Of a DNA stretch of 64,000 nucleotides, positions 62,076 through 64,000 are shown piece after piece. Where the stretch lies: assembly GCF_002564045.1 (NCBI RefSeq), contig NZ_PDJK01000001.1, positions 744,001 to 808,000 on the forward strand, written 5' to 3'. The position numbers and the translations under genes are program-made. The notes below the pieces were generated by a model, which ran no database searches, was not told the origin of the DNA, and saw nothing but the letters and a program-made list of their open reading frames with translations. This DNA comes from Amycolatopsis sulphurea (lineage in GTDB: Bacteria; Actinomycetota; Actinomycetes; Mycobacteriales; Pseudonocardiaceae). Within the stretch, counting starts at the first letter, position 1; each line of letters begins with the position of its first letter.

Positions 62076-62233
62076 GGGTGAACGTTCGGTACCGTGACCG
62101 GGTCACCGTATTCCACCAGTACTGCGGAGTGCTCGTCGGCAGGCTCCCGGTGAGAGTGAAGGCCTCTTTGCGCACGGCGCCAAGGAGGCCTTCACCCGTC
62201 CACAAGGGACTCAGGAGCCTGCTCGGCTCTGCC

Positions 62234-62995
62234 TCAACGGCATTTCGTGGCACCGTCGGTGATCGCCACCCCGCCGACGGCACCAGCGGCTGTGGGCGTG
62301 AACTCGAAGCGCCAGCCCGGGTTTTCCGCGATGGGCAGCTCGAACCGCCCGGCCGTGCCGGGCTTCAGGCCCCGTGCGTCGTACGCCTTGTGCAGGTCGG
62401 CCAGCGAGGATCCGACGCCGATGCCCTCCGCGGTCTTGCCCTCGGGCGGGGCGCCCAGCCCATGCAAGCCGTTTTTGCCGAACGAGGCACCACCGGCCGC
62501 GGCGAACGCCTTGTCACGCTCTTCTCGTTTGGTTGCCAGGTCGGCACTCGCCAGCGCGGCGTCTGCCGCCAGCATGGCCGTCTCCGCATCCTCGGCGGCA
62601 GCTTTGGCCGCCGCCGAGGCGGACTTACCCGTAGTCTGCTTGCCGGCCTGGTCGGCCGCGTCCGCCTTGGCGTTGAGGTCTTCGGCCTTCCGATCCGCCT
62701 CGGCCTCGGCCGCCAGCCGGGCCCGGTCCGGCGCAGGTCCGCCTTGCCAGCTCAGGACCGTACAGCCGTCCAGCTCGGACACCGGGGCGTTGGCGAGTTT
62801 CCCGGTGGCGAGAGCTGCCTCCTTGGCCATCCCCGGGACGATGCCGCGATAACCGGCCACCCCGAAGACCTCGGCGCGGGCCGTGGCGGTTTCCGACTGG
62901 CCGCCGGTGGCTTCCGACGAACACGCCGCCGGCGTGGTGACCGCGGCGATCACCACGGCCGAACGGCCGACGGACAGGACAAAACCCTTGTGCAT
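62234..62995 (-). CDS. Putative exported/lipoprotein of unknown function
   Basis: 253 aa from ATG 62995, with GAGGGGA five to six bases upstream. Signal-like start (HKGFVLSVGRSAVVIAAVTT) and Cys25 in PAACSSE; the lipobox is imperfect. A long Ala/Lys/Glu-rich helical stretch (RARLAAEAEADRKAEDLNAK onward, about 65-150) is probably a coiled coil. The C-terminal domain has GIGVGSSLADLHKAYDARGL and GWRFEFTPTAAGAVGGVAIT, a small beta fold seen in other actinobacterial envelope proteins. Function unknown. Confidence 0.7.
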   Translation of the reverse strand: MHKGFVLSVGRSAVVIAAVTTPAACSSEATGGQSETATARAEVFGVAGYRGIVPGMAKEAALATGKLANAPVSELDGCTVLSWQGGPAPDRARLAAEAEADRKAEDLNAKADAADQAGKQTTGKSASAAAKAAAEDAETAMLAADAALASADLATKREERDKAFAAAGGASFGKNGLHGLGAPPEGKTAEGIGVGSSLADLHKAYDARGLKPGTAGRFELPIAENPGWRFEFTPTAAGAVGGVAITDGATKCR

Positions 62996-63151
62996 CTGAT
63001 TCCCCTCGAACTGGACCCATCTCACGGGTCGTCGTTCCCGGCGCACCGAGACATCGGGCAACCTACCCGAATTGCGGCGCGTCCCCAATCGATTGCCGAA
63101 CGTTGGGGGGTGCACTTGGCCGGTTCGCGGACAGGACCGCCCGGCTCACCT

Positions 63152-64000
63152 TCATGGCCTTGTTTTTACGCCTCGGGTTCCTTTCGCGCGGTCCGTTGCC
63201 GAACCTGTCGAGTCCCCGCCGCCGTCATCTGCCACTGCTGATTTCTCGGTACCGGTTTCCCGTTCGCGGAGCTTGCGCTTGAGGATCTTGCCGGTGGCTC
63301 CCAGCGGCAGCGACTTCAGCAGCCGGATCTGCCGAGGGCATTTGTAGGCTGCGAGGCGTTCGCGGCAGTGCTGCTGCACCGCGGTGGCGTCGAGTGATAC
63401 GCCGGGGGCGGCGGCGACGAAGGCGACGATCTCCTCGCCGAGGCGATCGTCGGCCCGCCCGATCACGGCGGCTTGTGCCACACCGGGGATCTCGTACAGA
63501 ACCTCCTCGATCTCGCGGGGATAGACGTTGTACCCGCCTCGGATGATCAAGTCCTTGAGCCGGTCCACCACGTAGAAGTAGCCGTCCGCGTCCCGGTACC
63601 CGAGATCGCCGGTGTGGAACCACCCCTCGCGGATCGCCGAGGCCGTTGCCTCCGGGCGGCGGTAGTAGCCCTTCATCACATTGTGGCCGCGGACGACGAT
63701 TTCACCCACGTGGTCCGGTCCGGGGCCGATCGGCCGGTCATCCTGGTCGACGATCGCGACTTCGACACCCCAGATCGGCCGGCCGATCGAGCCGAACCTG
63801 CGCTCGGCCGGGCTGACGTTGAACGTCGTGGTGCTGGCGGTTTCGGACAACCCGTACCCTTCGAGCACCGTCGTCCCCGGGAACGCCGCCTCGAAGCTGC
63901 GGATGACCTCTGCGGGCATCGAGGCGCCACCGGAGATGGCGGTGCGGACGCGGCCGAGGCCGCGCCGGCCCTCGCCGGCGTGGAGCAGGGCGGAGAACAT
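63152..64000 (-). CDS. Acyl-CoA synthetase / AMP-dependent ligase (partial, runs off the window)
   Basis: 282 aa of the C-terminal half; the start lies beyond base 64000. Adenylation motifs: RTAISGGASMPAEVIRSFEA, TVLEGYGLSETASTTTFN, EGWFHTGDLGYRDADGYFYV, VDRLKDLIIRGGYNVYPREI, and the A10 lysine in LPLGATGKILKRKLRE. Of the long-chain fatty-acid CoA ligase type. The C-terminal 30 residues are polar and unstructured. Confidence 0.9.
   Translation of the reverse strand: MFSALLHAGEGRRGLGRVRTAISGGASMPAEVIRSFEAAFPGTTVLEGYGLSETASTTTFNVSPAERRFGSIGRPIWGVEVAIVDQDDRPIGPGPDHVGEIVVRGHNVMKGYYRRPEATASAIREGWFHTGDLGYRDADGYFYVVDRLKDLIIRGGYNVYPREIEEVLYEIPGVAQAAVIGRADDRLGEEIVAFVAAAPGVSLDATAVQQHCRERLAAYKCPRQIRLLKSLPLGATGKILKRKLRERETGTEKSAVADDGGGDSTGSATDRAKGTRGVKTRP

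Noticed and set aside
1..64000. tRNA or rRNA genes
   Set aside because: I looked for T-loop GGTTCGANTCC and anticodon-stem patterns and conserved rRNA segments; none was convincing.

Overview
The window is high-GC actinobacterial DNA (about 70% G+C by eye, many GTG/TTG starts, ATGA/GTGA stop-start overlaps). A Pseudonocardiaceae host, most likely an Amycolatopsis, fits best. Support comes from EspG/PPE and DUF3558-lipoprotein genes, large PA14-RHS toxins, and a dispersed palindrome whose forward translation reads VKGPFT, which I recall from Amycolatopsis genomes. This is inference, not a database result. The content is accessory: biosynthetic, defence and toxin loci separated by decayed genes and small mobile repeats.

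Layout. (1) 1-8.3 kb: a dead IS701-type transposase, then a 2093-aa secreted RHS/PA14 polymorphic toxin with its candidate immunity gene. (2) 8.4-13.8 kb: a graveyard with a truncated IS1380 transposase, a decaying type VII (ESX) accessory operon (EspG frameshifted and cut, PPE gene carrying an amber codon, intact DUF3558 lipoprotein and a partner), a Nudix remnant fused head-to-head with an XRE regulator remnant, an IS256 remnant, and an intact 43-aa membrane-peptide gene. (3) 14.4-22.3 kb: a type I-E CRISPR-Cas locus, cas3 - small unknown gene - cse1 - cse2 - cas7e - cas5e - cas6e, followed by a seven-repeat array. No cas1 or cas2 is present, and the array is invaded by a palindromic repeat.

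(4) 22.5-30.5 kb: an MFS exporter, a secreted subtilase, a secreted thioredoxin, and a tRNA-dependent cyclodipeptide synthase overlapping a CodB-like nucleobase permease that carries a C-terminal rhodanese domain. Two LysR regulators are divergent from it. (5) 31.1-40.3 kb: a terpenoid cluster with a HisC-like aminotransferase, polyprenyl diphosphate synthase, UbiA enzyme, squalene-cyclase-like protein without DxDD, FAD monooxygenase, methyltransferase, TauD-type dioxygenase and P450. (6) 40.4-52.4 kb: a class III lanthipeptide operon on the minus strand. Its genes are lanKC, a 42-aa AmfS/SapB-like precursor, a prolyl oligopeptidase, two ABC transporter half-genes and a copper amine oxidase, with a divergent BTAD-type regulator. 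(7) 52.4-64 kb: gene fragments, a flavin oxidoreductase, a large protein with a caspase-like His/Cys region, a creatininase-family pseudogene, a WXG100-like secreted protein with two partners, a lipoprotein and a partial acyl-CoA synthetase.

Running through regions 4-7 is a roughly 265-bp non-coding element with CAGGGTCCCGGCAAAGT inverted ends (five copies; one intact copy has a 7-bp target duplication) and a related 50-bp palindrome. One element copy lies inside the creatininase-family pseudogene, another abuts a cytochrome P450 fragment, and one palindrome lies inside the CRISPR array. The most novel candidates are the lanthipeptide operon with an amine oxidase, the cyclodipeptide synthase/permease-rhodanese pair, the terpenoid cluster with an atypical cyclase, and the small gene inside the cas operon.
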